Shown here: piece by piece, positions 36,738 through 47,742 of the stretch
Layout: every line of letters begins with the position of its first letter
How positions within the stretch are numbered: position 1 is the first letter of the stretch
Assembly: GCA_016718345.1 (NCBI GenBank)
Contig: JADKDN010000006.1
Coordinates: forward strand, 1 to 64,000
DNA length: 64,000 nt
Origin: Flavobacterium sp.
Lineage (GTDB): Bacteria; Bacteroidota; Bacteroidia; Flavobacteriales; Flavobacteriaceae
Reading direction: 5' to 3'
The notes under the pieces: generated by a model
Seen by the model: only the letters and a program-made list of their open reading frames with translations
The model's database searches: none
What the model was told of the DNA's origin: nothing
Position numbers and translations under genes: made by a program

Positions 36738-37235
36738 ATGAACGTAACTATTAGACCTGCAACATTCAATGATGTAACAGCTATTTTAGATATTGTTAAC
36801 CATTCCATACTACATACAACAGCAAATTATAACTATGATATTCAAACTATTGAGGTTCAAAACAAGTGGTTTGAGGACAAACAATTGCATCATTTTCCGG
36901 TTATTGTAGCAGAGCGTAATGGACAAGTTATTGGTTACGGAACTTACGGGACTTTTAGAGAGAAAATCGGGTATCAATACACTGTTGAGCATTCGGTATA
37001 CGTAGATGAAAAATATACAGGGAAAGGAATTGGTAAACTCCTTTTACAAGAATTGATTCAACTGGCAAAAACACAAGGGTATCATACCATGATTGGAGCA
37101 ATTGATGCCGAAAATTTCGACAGTATCGCTTTTCATAAAAAATTTGGTTTTGTAGAATGTGGAATTATAAAAGAGGCCGCATTCAAATTTAACAAATGGT
37201 TGGATTTACTGTTTATGCAATTAATCATTCCATAA
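36738..37235 (+). CDS. GNAT family N-acetyltransferase (phosphinothricin acetyltransferase-like)
   Basis: A 165-residue acetyl-CoA-dependent acetyltransferase. The N-terminal RPATFNDVTAILDIVNHSI and the acetyl-CoA loop YTGKGIGKLLLQELIQLAK are typical of the PAT/YncA subgroup. So are the later GYHTMIGAIDAENFDSIAFH and KKFGFVECG. That group acetylates phosphinothricin-like or methionine-derivative amines; the natural substrate here is unknown. Single gene with its own promoter, convergent with the peroxidase gene (1 bp between stops). Confidence 0.85.
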   Translation: MNVTIRPATFNDVTAILDIVNHSILHTTANYNYDIQTIEVQNKWFEDKQLHHFPVIVAERNGQVIGYGTYGTFREKIGYQYTVEHSVYVDEKYTGKGIGKLLLQELIQLAKTQGYHTMIGAIDAENFDSIAFHKKFGFVECGIIKEAAFKFNKWLDLLFMQLIIP

Positions 37236-37236
37236 G

Positions 37237-37809
37237 TTACCCATTTATCCAATTGACAATCGAAGCATCAGTAGGTAAAACTTGTGGTGAAATGACCTTT
37301 TCTAATTGTCCTTTTTCATTGATTAAATATTTCTGAAAGTTCGATTCGACCTCAGAATCTTTTAACCCATTTTTAGATTTTTGAGTTAAAAATTGATACA
37401 CTTTGTGAATGTCTTTTCCTTTAACAGAAATCTTACTCATCATAGAAAATGTTACTCCGTAATTTTTTGGCAAAATGTGGCTATTTCTGCATTGGTTCCA
37501 GGTTCTTGCGCGCCAAAATTATTTGCTGGAAAACCAACAATAACAAAATTTTTTGATTTGTATTTTTTGTATAGTGCCTCCAATTCTTTGTATTGTGGTG
37601 TTAATCCACATTGGGATGCAGTATTCACAATGATTATTTTTTTACCTTTTAAAGTAGTAAAATCAAATTCTTTACCCGATAAATCTTGAACTTTAAATTG
37701 ATAAATAGTTTGTTTTTCCATATTGGTTTTTACTTTTATTTTTCTGAGTTTGCGCTTGAGAGTTTCCCAAAAATAAGATACAAAGAGCAAGAATTAGTAT
37801 ATTTTTCAT
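37237..37809 (-). CDS. Exported glutathione peroxidase-like thiol peroxidase (frames broken near 37460 and 37720)
   Basis: A GPx-family peroxidase, probably thioredoxin-dependent, that reduces hydroperoxides. The core has KGKKIIIVNTASQCGLTPQY with the peroxidatic Cys and NFVIVGFPANNFGAQEPGTN. The second frame ends with SMMSKISVKGKDIHKVYQFL and TDASIVNWI. Upstream, in another frame, is a clear signal peptide, MKNILILALCILFLGNSQAQ, from the ATG at 37809. One base correction joins it to the core, making an exported form. The alternative is a cytoplasmic enzyme starting at 37721 (MEKQTIYQF). Confidence 0.8.
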
Positions 37810-37993
37810 TATATATATTTTTTTTAAAAGTAACCAAAATCCATTGAAGAAGGAAAATACAATTCCTAAAGTTTTATTAATGTTTGATAAGTCCAATGAT
37901 TAAATTCGTTAGGCATTTCAAAAAAATAATAGCGACCCAACTTTAAATTGAAATCGCTATTATCACCAAACAAAATAAACAAAACAACAAAAT

Positions 37994-40199
37994 TTAGAAC
38001 GTGTAAAGTATTTTAGCTTTCAGAAAGAAGGGTGTTCCTGGGGTAAAATGTATTTCTTCAACACCTTGAGTTTCATTTTTCAGTTGCGATTCGGTAGCAA
38101 ACTGAGTTTCGTTCCATTCGGTGTTAAAAATATTTTCGATGGAGATACCAAAAATAAAATGCTTCATTTCATAATTTATATTCATATCCGAAACCATATA
38201 TCCTCTAGCAACTATCGAATTATCTTCGTTAGCAGGTCTGCTTTTTAAATAACGATACTGAATTCCTCCTGAAAAATGTTTCCATTTACTAACAGTTACA
38301 CCTCCAGTTGAGGTAAAATCAGGAGCAAGAGGGATGTAATTTTCGCCTTTAGGTGTATCAATACTTCTGGCATAAGTATAGTTAATATCAGTATTTAGAA
38401 ACAACCAATCTGTTAACTGGTAACGCAAACCAAAATCACAGCCCATTCTTCTAGATTTACCTGAAAGTTCCACTACAGCTTCATCTCCAACATAGACAAA
38501 TTCTTGCTCTAAAAATAAATACCATATTGCTGAATTGACTACTAATCTCGGTATTGGTTTAAAAATTGTTCCAAAGTCAGAACCAATAGCAGTAGGCAAG
38601 ATTTCTTTTCCTGTTTGAGCCACAACCACTCTTGTATCATTAGAATGAAACCCTAATCCTGATTTTAAATAAAATTGTAAATTAGTATTTTCAGAATAAA
38701 TAAAATTCAACTTAGGCGATACCTTAACTTTATCTTCAACTTGCGATTTAAAACTTAATGATAATTTATCTTGATAACTAAATTTAAAATAATCCAATCG
38801 AAGAGCTGGGTTTATTTTAAACTTTCCAAAAGTGAATTCATAATTCAGATAAGAAAACATATTCGTTTCATCAATATCTCCTAATTTCAGGGTTTGTAGT
38901 GTGGTGTATCTACCTAGCGTATGCGACAACTCGGTATTTTTTGTTGCATCCGCTCTCAGTCCTACTCCAAATTGAAATACTGAATTATTGCTTTTTTTTA
39001 TTCCATTCAGAATTAAATCCGTACAAATCTCTGCTTTCTTTTTGTCGAATTTGGTCTCCATTTATGGGGTCATTAAGAAAGAAAGTGAAATTAGAATACA
39101 ATTCAAATTGATACTTAGAGTAAAAAAAAGTATTTTTAACAAACGTATTTTCATCTATTTTTTTGGTGTAAGCAACATTAATATTCGTTCTCGAAGTATT
39201 TCCACCCTCAGTATTATCCACTGCACCAAATCTTGAAATAGAGCCATTATCAATCAATCGTTGTGGGATTTGTCCCGAAGCATCCCATTTACTTGTAAAC
39301 TGGGAACCAGAGAATGACAACCTACTACCATCAGAAAAGATACTTGAATATTTACCAAAAAGATTGATTCTGTTGAAATTTTGAGGAGAATCAAATGGAC
39401 CATCAGTGAGAATATATTCGGTAGCCAAATAAGCATATTGATTTTTTTTATTCTCTAAAAGATTGAAAACACCGACCATTTTTGACGTATTAAATTGTCC
39501 TGCTTCTAAACTAATGTAACTTCTATCTATCTTTTCTTTGGTTTGAAAAGCTACATAACCAGCTGTTGCAAAATCACCTTTGTTGGCATAATACGTTCCT
39601 TTTCCAAAATCTATTTTTTCTATGATGTCAGGAATTACGAAATGCAAATCGGCATAGCCTTGACCGTGTGCATGAGAAACCATATTTACAGGCATTCCAT
39701 CTACTGATATTGCGATATCTGTTCCATGATCAATGTCAAAACCTCTCAAGAACATTTGTTCTGCCTTGCCTCCTCCAGCGTGTTGCCCAATGAATAAACC
39801 AGGTACTTTCCGCAAAATTTCTTGAGAAGAATTTACTGGAGAAGTTTGCAAATCAATTTTAGAAATTACGTTCATAGCCGATAGCTTTGATTGAATAACC
39901 ACTTGCTCCAACTTATAAATATCGTCTTCAAGAACAATTTCAAAATTATCTGAACTTACAGTAAAACTTTTCTTTTTACAACCTAAAGCACTGACTGATA
40001 GTATATCACCATTTTTTGTTTTATCAATACTGAAACTTCCAAATTCATTGGAATGAGCATGACTTTGTGAGGTGGTATTTATAATATACGCATTTTCTAT
40101 AGGGCTACCTATCGAATCTTTTATAACACCTTTTTGAATTTGACTGTTGCCCGTCAAAACAAATAATTGAAAGTATAGCATTAAAAAAACTCTTCTCAT
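37994..40199 (-). CDS. TonB-dependent receptor with carboxypeptidase-like N-terminal domain (frame broken near 39020)
   Basis: Outer-membrane active transporter. After the signal peptide (ending TGNSQIQ) comes a CarboxypepD_reg-like domain (KGVIKDSIGSPIENAYIINT), then the plug (VVIQSKLSAMNVISKIDLQT and FLRGFDIDHGTDIAISVDGM). The barrel follows and ends in FLKAKILYTF with a terminal Phe. His-rich short motifs SHAHSNEF and MVSHAHGQGYADLHF are notable and may bind metal. One indel near 39020 divides the barrel. Last gene of the DUF4331 operon, 18 bp after the TPR gene. The substrate is unknown. Confidence 0.88.
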
Positions 40200-40217
40200 A
40201 GTTTATTGATTTTCTTT

Positions 40218-41483
40218 TCAAAGTTTGAAATTTAATTCAAAAGTACTTTTCAGTAATTCTTGTTTGATTGGAGCAATTTCATTCTCCATATTATTTGCTT
40301 TGTAGATGGTTGCCAAATGATAATTTAACTTTGGTTCAAATGATTTTCCAACCACAAATTTTTGTGCTATTTCTAGTGCTTTTTTAATATCTCCTAGATT
40401 GTAATAAGACCAAGCCAACAAATCATAGGAGTCTGGAGTAGGTCGATGATTGATTTCTATTTTGGCAATTTCTAATGCTTTTGAAGCTGATTTTTTATCA
40501 TCTGCATAGATTAAAGTAGTGTATTTATTGTACATAGCGCCGTAATTTATCGCCTTAAGCATAGCAAAATAGGCTGTTAAATTTTTATCTTTTAAGGTTC
40601 CATTACCTTCAAACTCGGCAATTTGAGCTCTCAGTAAATAAAAATCGGGCGTGTGATGTCTTTTAGAAATACTATCTATGATTCTGTTTGCTTCTTTTGT
40701 ATTCTTTTCATATGAAAATGCAATCCAAGCAATTCCTTTCAAAGCATAACTATTATTAGGTTCTAATGCTAATGTTTTTAAATAATACTCATATGAGGTC
40801 TGAATATTCCCATCATGCCCATACAAATCCCCTAAATTTGAAAAAGTCCATGTTTTTAATGATTTGTTTTCGTTTACAATGGCTTTAGCTTTAGCTTTTT
40901 CCATAAAACTAATCGCCGTTTTTAAATCACCTAGATGGTCGTTCCATTTCGAAATTCGAATTAAATAATCAAAATCTGTTGAATCATTTAGGCTGCTTAA
41001 ATTTTTCTCAGCTTGGGTATAATTACCTAATTCCATGTTTACATCAAAAAGTAGTTTTTGAGTTTCCTTCATCCCCTCTCCTATTTTCAAAGCTTTGTTG
41101 GCTAACGCTAAGGCTTCTCTGAAACGGTGTTGCGAAATATAATTTCTTGCTAAAGATCGAATGGTACCAACGCTAGTATAATTATACGCTTTGTTGGATT
41201 TTAGCAATAATTCTTCTGCCTTGTACAAATACTTTACATTTCCTGTATTCTCAAAAAGATTAGAATAATTTGAAGCCAATAAACTCAAATAACTAATTTG
41301 ATTTGGAGCTGCATTATATTTTTTTTGCCAGAAATTGATTTCACTTTGAGCAAAGGCTCTAGATTTATTATCTTTTATTTCTAAATAAGCAGCATAGTCT
41401 TTTGGATTTGTAATCTGTCCTGATTGAGTATTACAACTTATGGCAAGAAATACTGTTAGTACTAGAATTGCTATTTTTTTCAT
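40218..41483 (-). CDS. TPR-repeat lipoprotein
   Basis: A 421-residue protein with a lipoprotein signal (MKKIAILVLTVFLAISCNTQ, lipobox Cys at about 17). It has repeated tetratricopeptide helices through most of its length, for example IRSLARNYISQHRFREALAL, YEYYLKTLALEPNNSYALKG and DLLAWSYYNLGDIKKALEIA. It lies between a DUF4331 gene and the TonB receptor, which suggests a scaffold role at the outer-membrane periplasmic face. No enzyme motif is seen. Confidence 0.8.
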   Translation of the reverse strand: MKKIAILVLTVFLAISCNTQSGQITNPKDYAAYLEIKDNKSRAFAQSEINFWQKKYNAAPNQISYLSLLASNYSNLFENTGNVKYLYKAEELLLKSNKAYNYTSVGTIRSLARNYISQHRFREALALANKALKIGEGMKETQKLLFDVNMELGNYTQAEKNLSSLNDSTDFDYLIRISKWNDHLGDLKTAISFMEKAKAKAIVNENKSLKTWTFSNLGDLYGHDGNIQTSYEYYLKTLALEPNNSYALKGIAWIAFSYEKNTKEANRIIDSISKRHHTPDFYLLRAQIAEFEGNGTLKDKNLTAYFAMLKAINYGAMYNKYTTLIYADDKKSASKALEIAKIEINHRPTPDSYDLLAWSYYNLGDIKKALEIAQKFVVGKSFEPKLNYHLATIYKANNMENEIAPIKQELLKSTFELNFKL

Positions 41484-41542
41484 GATGTTTTGTTTGTTGT
41501 TTTAAAATCAGAGTACACGAATGCACTCTGATTTTTAATAAA

Positions 41543-42093
41543 TTACCAAGCAGAGGCTAAGTATGGAAATGAGGTCAAAAAGGGTTTGTCGTTTGTATTT
41601 ACGTTGTCAGATGTTAAGCCAGGATTGGATGCACCTGTTGGTCCTCCAAAAATTAAGAGCAGTTCAACATCAATTACATCATCTGCCAAGGCTCGACCAG
41701 TTAGGACGTTAGTTCCATCAAAAAAGTTGTTACACCTGTTTTTTTAACATTCAAAACATCAGTCGCCAACAATCCTGTTAATTGAGCCGCTGTTTGTCCA
41801 AGTGCATTTGTGGTATATGCTGGATTTAAAGCCAATAATCGGGATTGAAAAATTCCTTGATAAGAAGCGCCCATCGCTGATGGTATTGCCGCATTAAAAG
41901 CGTCTTTTGGTGCTCCCGATGCAATAAATACTGTATTAATTGCGGGTCTAGCCATTTGATCTTGTTGTTCATAAGTTCCAGAAAAATCAAGTGTTGCTTG
42001 TGTTGAACCATTATCATCACTGTTACAACTTAAAAGTAATGTTGATGAACAAACTAATGAAAGTGCTATTATTTTAAATTTATTTGTTTTCAT
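41543..42093 (-). CDS. DUF4331-family lipoprotein, short form (frame broken near 41725)
   Basis: The signal peptide has a lipobox (LLLSCNSDD). The body (QMARPAINTVFI, then AAQLTGLLATDVLNVKKTGV) continues after one indel with FDGTNVLTGRALADDVIDVE and LLIFGGPTGASNPGLTSDN. It ends near TSFPYLASAW. This corresponds to the C-terminal half of longer DUF4331 proteins, with the neighbouring gene at 42125 encoding the N-terminal half. The corrected length is about 183 residues. The family has no established function. Confidence 0.75.
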
Positions 42094-42124
42094 GTTTTAT
42101 ATATGTTACGATTAATAAAATGTA

Positions 42125-42775
42125 TTATTTTTTCTTTTTAGTTTCGGCCCAAACATTTAGTGAGGTAGCAGTTCCTAACATTGATTTTGGCACTTCAATA
42201 ATAGTAGAAAGTACATTTGTACCTGCAAATGTGTCTGTTCCAGGATTATTAAAACCTGTAGCAGTTCCAGCTAAAATTGATTTGAATTGTCCAAGATCAA
42301 AAAAGAAAGGATCGTCTCTTGGACCCGCAAAAAATTTCATTCCATTTTCATTACTAACAATCGGGGCACTTCCATAAGCAGAAATTTCAACACTTCCAGA
42401 AGTCGCAGCCGTTTTTATGGTACTTGAAGTTCCTGTCATGTCTGGTGAAATTGGCCCAAAGAAATACATTTTATTCCCTCTTTTAATAGCTTGAATAACT
42501 AAGTCTTCCACATTATCTCCGTTGTTGTCAATATTGATTTCAATCAATACATTTTCATTGAATGCAGCGGCAGCAGTTGCTCCTGGAGACAATAACCCTT
42601 GAGTATTTACAGCAAATACCATATTATTTGTATCCTGCCCTTGAAAGGCATATACATCTGTAATGTCCGAAGCATTACCTGTAACCGCAGGAGCGTCAGC
42701 ATGGTCTGCAGCAACTAAAATTAGACCCGAAATCGCCACCAGCGATAGCCCTAATACCATTTTTGTTTTTTTCAT
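42125..42775 (-). CDS. DUF4331-family exported protein
   Basis: A 216-residue protein with a signal peptide ending around LILVAADHADAP. The motif DHADAPAVTGNASDITDVYAF, at the mature N terminus, is the DUF4331 hallmark. Later segments FFAGPRDDPFFFDLGQFKSI and STIIEVPKSMLGTATSLNVW match the same family. First gene of a four-gene operon, divergent from the ECF sigma factor with a 223-bp intergenic region. Function is not established; the surface operon context points to binding or processing of an extracellular ligand. Confidence 0.82.
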   Translation of the reverse strand: MKKTKMVLGLSLVAISGLILVAADHADAPAVTGNASDITDVYAFQGQDTNNMVFAVNTQGLLSPGATAAAAFNENVLIEINIDNNGDNVEDLVIQAIKRGNKMYFFGPISPDMTGTSSTIKTAATSGSVEISAYGSAPIVSNENGMKFFAGPRDDPFFFDLGQFKSILAGTATGFNNPGTDTFAGTNVLSTIIEVPKSMLGTATSLNVWAETKKKK

Positions 42776-42974
42776 TTTGTTTAAAATTTAAGATTTATAA
42801 AGGCATTTACGGTGAAAAGCGATTTATGGTTTTAAAAAAATGAAATAAAAATAAAATTATTTTTTAAGTTATTGTACATCAATATTTTATGATTTTAAAA
42901 AATATTATTTTTTAAATTAAAATCGAATACAATAAAATGTATGCTATTCAAACCACAATACAGAAAAGTTTGTA

Positions 42975-42982
42975 TAGCTTTG
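42975..42982 (+). promoter_or_regulatory. -7 promoter motif (TAGCTTTG) for the sigma factor gene
   Basis: Exact TAnnTTTG. Transcription would begin about 42989, which excludes the ATG at 42984 and supports the start at 42999 or 43005. Confidence 0.4.
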
Positions 42983-42998
42983 TATGATCAATCCTAGT

Positions 42999-43535
42999 AT
43001 GTCCATGACACAAGAAGAAATTTTATCTTTACTGTATAAGAAAGACGAAAAAAGCCTACACTATTTTATATGATATGTATGCTAAAAGTCTTTTTGCAAT
43101 CATCTTTAATTTAGTAAAAGAAAGAGAGGAAGCCGAAGATATTTTGCAAGATGTTTTTGTGAAAATTTGGAAAAATATTGATTCGTTTTCAGAATCTAAA
43201 GGACGCTTTTACACCTGGATGCTTAACATCGCAAGGAATACCGCTATTGACAAACTCCGTTCAAAAGGATTCAATAACAGTAAAAAAAACCTATCTTCAG
43301 ATAATTTCGTACATCTATTGGACGACAATACCAAACAGAATCATAAAATTGATTCCATAGGAATTCAAGAGTTTGTCAAAAAGTTAAAACCAAAGTGTAT
43401 TCAGATAATAGACCTATTTTTTTTAAAGGATATACGCAACAGGAAGCTTCAGATGAGTTAGAAATTCCTCTTGGAACTGTCAAAACCCAAAATAGAAATT
43501 GTATAAATGATCTAAGAACTTTTTTAAGAGTATAA
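42999..43535 (+). CDS. ECF-type RNA polymerase sigma factor (frames broken near 43060 and 43425)
   Basis: A sigma-70 family ECF factor of about 180 residues after two corrections. Region 2 reads YAKSLFAIIFNLVKEREEAE, DILQDVFVKIWKNIDSF and GRFYTWMLNIARNTAIDKLR. Region 4 is in the last frame, GYTQQEASDELEIPLGTVKT, with the helix-turn-helix. The stop TAA overlaps the next ATG (TAATG), coupling it to the anti-sigma gene. Placed back to back with the DUF4331/TonB operon, which it may control. Confidence 0.85.
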
Positions 43536-44320
43536 TGGATACAAAAGAATATATAGAATCTGGTATTTTGGAACTTTACGTTTATGGTTTGCTTAGCGAA
43601 ACTGAAAACGAAGAAGTTAACCAAATGGCACTAAATAACAAAGAAGTGAATGATGAGATTATTGCGATTGAGAAATCGATTGTGAATCTCTCCACTAGCT
43701 TTTCCCCTTTTTTATCAGCTGCAAATTTTGAAAAAATTAAAACAAAATTAGAACTGAAACACAGTAAGGTTATTCCGCTTCAAACGAATAGAGGTCGGGC
43801 TCAATATTTTGGTTGGGCCGCAGCTGTTTTATTGCTTGTTGCTGTTGGATACCAATATAAAATGCTGAATCAAAATCAATCTCAAATTGTTAGCGTTGAA
43901 AATGAAAAGATCAAGTTACAGGAGGCTTTAGTATCTTCAGAAATTAAATACAAACAAACACAAGATGCTTTAGCTATAGTTCGTGATGTAAAGAACACCG
44001 TCGTAAATTTGGGTGGGCAAAAAGTTTCTCCAAAATCATATGCTAAAGTGTATTACAACAAAGAGACTCAAGTGGTTTATGTGGATGCGGCAGGCTTACC
44101 TGAACCTCCAGAGGGTATGGTATATCAGGTATGGGCTTTAAAACTAAATCCACTTACGCCTACAAGCATAGGTTTACTAGAAAATTTCACAGCAGACAAT
44201 CAACGATTGTTTGCTGTTGACAAAGCCAATGGTACCGAAGCTTTTGGAATTACATTAGAACCAGCCGGAGGAAGCAAATCGCCCACAATGGAGCAACTCT
44301 ATACATTAGGAAAAGTATAA
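43535..44320 (+). CDS. RskA-like anti-sigma factor
   Basis: A 261-residue single-pass membrane protein. The N-terminal cytoplasmic part (ESGILELYVYGLLSETENEE) is the sigma-binding segment. The membrane helix is near FGWAAAVLLLVAVGYQY, at about residue 95. A periplasmic coiled-coil stretch and an RskA domain follow, with AAGLPEPPEGMVYQVWALKL and AFGITLEPAGGSKSPTMEQL. Translationally coupled to the sigma factor. RskA-type anti-sigmas are degraded by regulated proteolysis on an envelope signal; here the signal is unknown. The terminator at 44336 closes the unit. Confidence 0.88.
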   Translation: MDTKEYIESGILELYVYGLLSETENEEVNQMALNNKEVNDEIIAIEKSIVNLSTSFSPFLSAANFEKIKTKLELKHSKVIPLQTNRGRAQYFGWAAAVLLLVAVGYQYKMLNQNQSQIVSVENEKIKLQEALVSSEIKYKQTQDALAIVRDVKNTVVNLGGQKVSPKSYAKVYYNKETQVVYVDAAGLPEPPEGMVYQVWALKLNPLTPTSIGLLENFTADNQRLFAVDKANGTEAFGITLEPAGGSKSPTMEQLYTLGKV

Positions 44321-44335
44321 CTGTAAATTCAACAC

Positions 44336-44374
44336 ATAAAAAAGGGGTATCGCATTACGAATACCCCTTTTTTT
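44336..44374. terminator. Bidirectional terminator between the anti-sigma gene and ccsBA
   Basis: Stem AAAAAGGGGTAT paired with AATACCCCTTTTT across the loop CGCATTACG, with A-run before and T-run after. Placed between convergent genes, so it can serve both strands. Confidence 0.85.
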
Positions 44375-44379
44375 GTTGA

Positions 44380-47300
44380 TTATTTCTTTCTATAATACTT
44401 TCTATATTTTGGATACGTAAGGATTCCTATAAAAGTGATGGCTGCTAAGGTCATCCAAATCCAACTGAGTGAATTAGCCTCTCCACTAGCATATGAATGT
44501 AAACCTACTAAATGGAAATTTACACCATAATAGGTAAACAAAATAGAAAGAAAAGCATACATACTCATCAAGTTAAAAATCCATTTCCCTCTCAAGGAGG
44601 GAACAAATCGTGCATGTATAACAAAGGCATATACCATAATACTAATTAGCGCCCAAGTTTCTTTTGGATCCCAACCCCAATAGCGACCCCAACTTTCGTT
44701 TGCCCATTGTCCACCAAGAAAATTACCAATTGTTAGCATTATCAATCCTATGGTTAGCGCCATTTCGTTGATATAAGTGATTTCCTGAATGTTCAACTCC
44801 ATCTTGGCTTTGTTTCTATCATTTGTAAAAAAGATAAGAATTAATGAAACCAAACCTAATATCATTCCTAAGGCAAATGGTCCATAACTCGCCACAATAA
44901 CAGCCACGTGTATCATTAACCAATAGGAATTCAATACGGGTTGAAGATTGGCAATTTGTGGATCAATCCAATTCATATAAGCAGCCATAAGTATTATAGA
45001 AGTAACGAAGGCTGAAGCACCAACCGTTAATTTCGATTTGCTGTCGAAAGCCAATCCAAAGAACATGGTAGCCCAAGCCACGTAAATTATAGATTCATAA
45101 GCATCACTCCAAGGAGCGTGACCCGAAATGTACCAACGTGTAATGAGTCCAAGGGTATGAAGAGCAAATAACAACCCAATGATAACATGAGAGGCATTGA
45201 CTAAGAAGTGAATTACTCTTGTTTCTTTGAAAATTTTGATGATTGTAAAAAATAACAACATAATTCCCGCTATCATATACAAATAGAAAAGTTTCTTGAA
45301 CACATCATATTTGTTGTACAAAATCTCAGACGAAATTTTATCCTCACTCGGCATTACCTTGCTACCGTATCGTTTTTGGTATTTAATAATTCCATCCAAG
45401 TAAAAATCCGGCTCTTTGAATTGATTGTTCAGCGCTGCACTGGATAATGAATTCAAATAAATAGGCAGTATTTGCCTAGTAAAAACCGAATCCATTCCTT
45501 TGAGATGTGCTTCGCCTAATTCTGGATAAGAAACCCATTTATTATTATCGTGATTTGGAATTGGAAAAATCTTCAAGATGCTTCCCGATAGTGCTGAATT
45601 TAGAAGGTTTATTTTTTTGTCGGTTTCCACAAAATCTTTTTCAAATTGATTAGGATTGGCAACTTTATAGGCTTCTTCTAAATATTTCGATAATTTATAA
45701 TTCCCTTTTTCGTCAAAAAAATTAATAAATCGGGCATACTTTTGAGTTGCTGGAATTCCAATAATTTTACGAATACTATCGTTTCCTGGTTTGATGTAAA
45801 TAAAAGGAACTTCATACCAAAGGGTAGGAAATTGAGTCATGGACAAGAAAACTTGATCAGAATTTAAATCCTTGTACGTGTCTTTGTGGCTCACTTTACG
45901 CAATAATTCGGATGAAAAAGTATTTACTGGTTTCATTCTACCACCATTGTCCTGAATAATCAGTCTAGCAAACTTTTGTGAATGTTTTTCGTTTACCTTG
46001 TATTTATTGATAATAGAATCTATTTGCTCCTCGGTTGGCATTTTGCCTTGATGACTCTGTGCAAAACCACTCAACGAAAACAATACAAGCAAAATAGTCG
46101 AGAGCGTTGCTTTTTTGGCTTTTACAATTTCCAATTTTCTCTTAATATCAGCAAATCGTGAGTGCTTTGTAAACATAATAGCCATCATAGCAAAAAACAA
46201 CAGGAAATATCCAATGTAGGTAATCCAAGTTCCCCAAAAATCATGATTGACTGATAGTACTGTTCCTTTTTCGTCTGGGTCAAACGAAGCTTGAAAGAAA
46301 CGAAATCCTTTATAATCAAGAACATGATTCATATAAATTCTTGCATCAAACTTTTTTGAAGCATCTTGAACGCTTACCTGACTTTCAAATGAGGAGAAAC
46401 TTTTTTCTGTTCCTGGATATTTTTGAGCAATAAAATCATTAAGCTTTACAGAGAAAGGCAAATTGTACACTTTACTACCATAAAACAGGGTAAATTCTAA
46501 AGCCCCCATTTTGATAATTTTAGGCTCTCCCATTTTTCCTTTAGAACCAACAAGCGTAATTTCTTCTTCTTTCCCAGCAGACTTCAAAGAAAGTACTACT
46601 GCATCATCTTGGTTCTTTGCTTTAAAATCTCCGCTGGATTCATAACCTATTACTCCTTTTTTAGCAGGCTCTGGAAAAACAAATTGAATTCCTCCTACAC
46701 TGTAAAGGGAACGCATCATCAAAGGCTGTACAGAATCTTTTATAACCCGGCCTTGCAGTTTATCTGCCATTCGCATAAAACTTCCTTCAAAAGGGGTGCT
46801 GATAGTTCCTAAGGTAGTATTAATATTTATAGCACCTTTTGTAAATTTGTTCACCGAAAAAAGAATATTGTGAATGCTTTGAATTTCACCTTCTTTCAAG
46901 AAATGTTCGTGTCGTGTTCCTGAACTCGATTCTACCAATTTAATAAATATTGTACCATTTTTATCTTCTTTTATGGTCTCTTTGGCCCCCATAATAAAGC
47001 TTTTCAAATGAACCTCAAATGGAATTTTATCAAACTTATCTTTTAATGAAAAACTATTATTTGTTGCTGCCGAAAACAGCACGGGATTTTCAAAAACACG
47101 TCTTTTCAATTCACCTTGATACTGCCCGTCAACATTAATGGTTAGAAAAGTTTTATCTGAAAAAAAACGATTTTCTGTTGCTCCTTCTCGAATGGGCATC
47201 ATGCCCTCATAGCTGATGTAACGGGTTATGAATGCTCCTAAAAGTATAAAAATAAAAGCCAAATGCAACAACAGGGTTGCCCATTTCTCTTTTATGCAAT

Positions 47301-47508
47301 TGGTATCTCTTGATGTTTCAAATGAAATTAATCATAAAAAACAACATGATTGCCTCAAACCACCACGAATTATAAATCCAAATTCTAGCTGTATCGGTAT
47401 TGTATTTACTCTCGATAAATGTTCCTGTTGCCATTGCCACAGCAAAACCTAGAAACAAAATTGCCATTAATCGCGTGGAGAACAAAAAGAGACGATTTTT
47501 TTTTCCAT
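44380..47508 (-). CDS. ccsBA: ResB/CcsA-type cytochrome c biogenesis fusion protein (N-terminal frames broken)
   Basis: A giant CcsB(ResB)-CcsA fusion of about 1040 residues that exports haem and attaches it to apocytochrome c. The N terminus starts at the ATG at 47508 (MEKKNRLFLFSTRLMAILF when one A is added to a nine-A run). The first 80 or so codons need at least two frame corrections. ResB elements occupy the first 400 residues, including SVQDASKKFDARIYMNHVLD and FRFFQASFDPDEKGTVLSV. The CcsA half has conserved His residues, HVAVIVASYGPFALG, and the haem-binding WWD motif WGRYWGWDPKETWA. Needed for respiratory or other c-type cytochromes. Confidence 0.88.
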
Positions 47509-47714
47509 TAGGGAAGACTATTTGATTTAAAAAAGTTTTGCAAAAATAGCTAAAAATGTTTATTTGACTTGGTTATTTGACAAGATTTAAGTGTTAATTA
47601 AGAATTGTCTCAACTCTAATTATTTCTGCTGATTTAAAAGTCTCTCTCACAAGCTACACTTTATAATTTGATAAAAATTTATTAAATACTATGCGTGCAT
47701 AATATTTTTTTTCA

Positions 47715-47722
47715 TACCTTTG
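47715..47722 (+). promoter_or_regulatory. -7 promoter motif (TACCTTTG) for the MarR gene
   Basis: Exact TAnnTTTG, 21 bp before the ATG at 47743, so the upstream start at 47695 cannot be used from this promoter. Confidence 0.5.
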
Positions 47723-47742
47723 AAAAACGTAATAGTAAAAGA

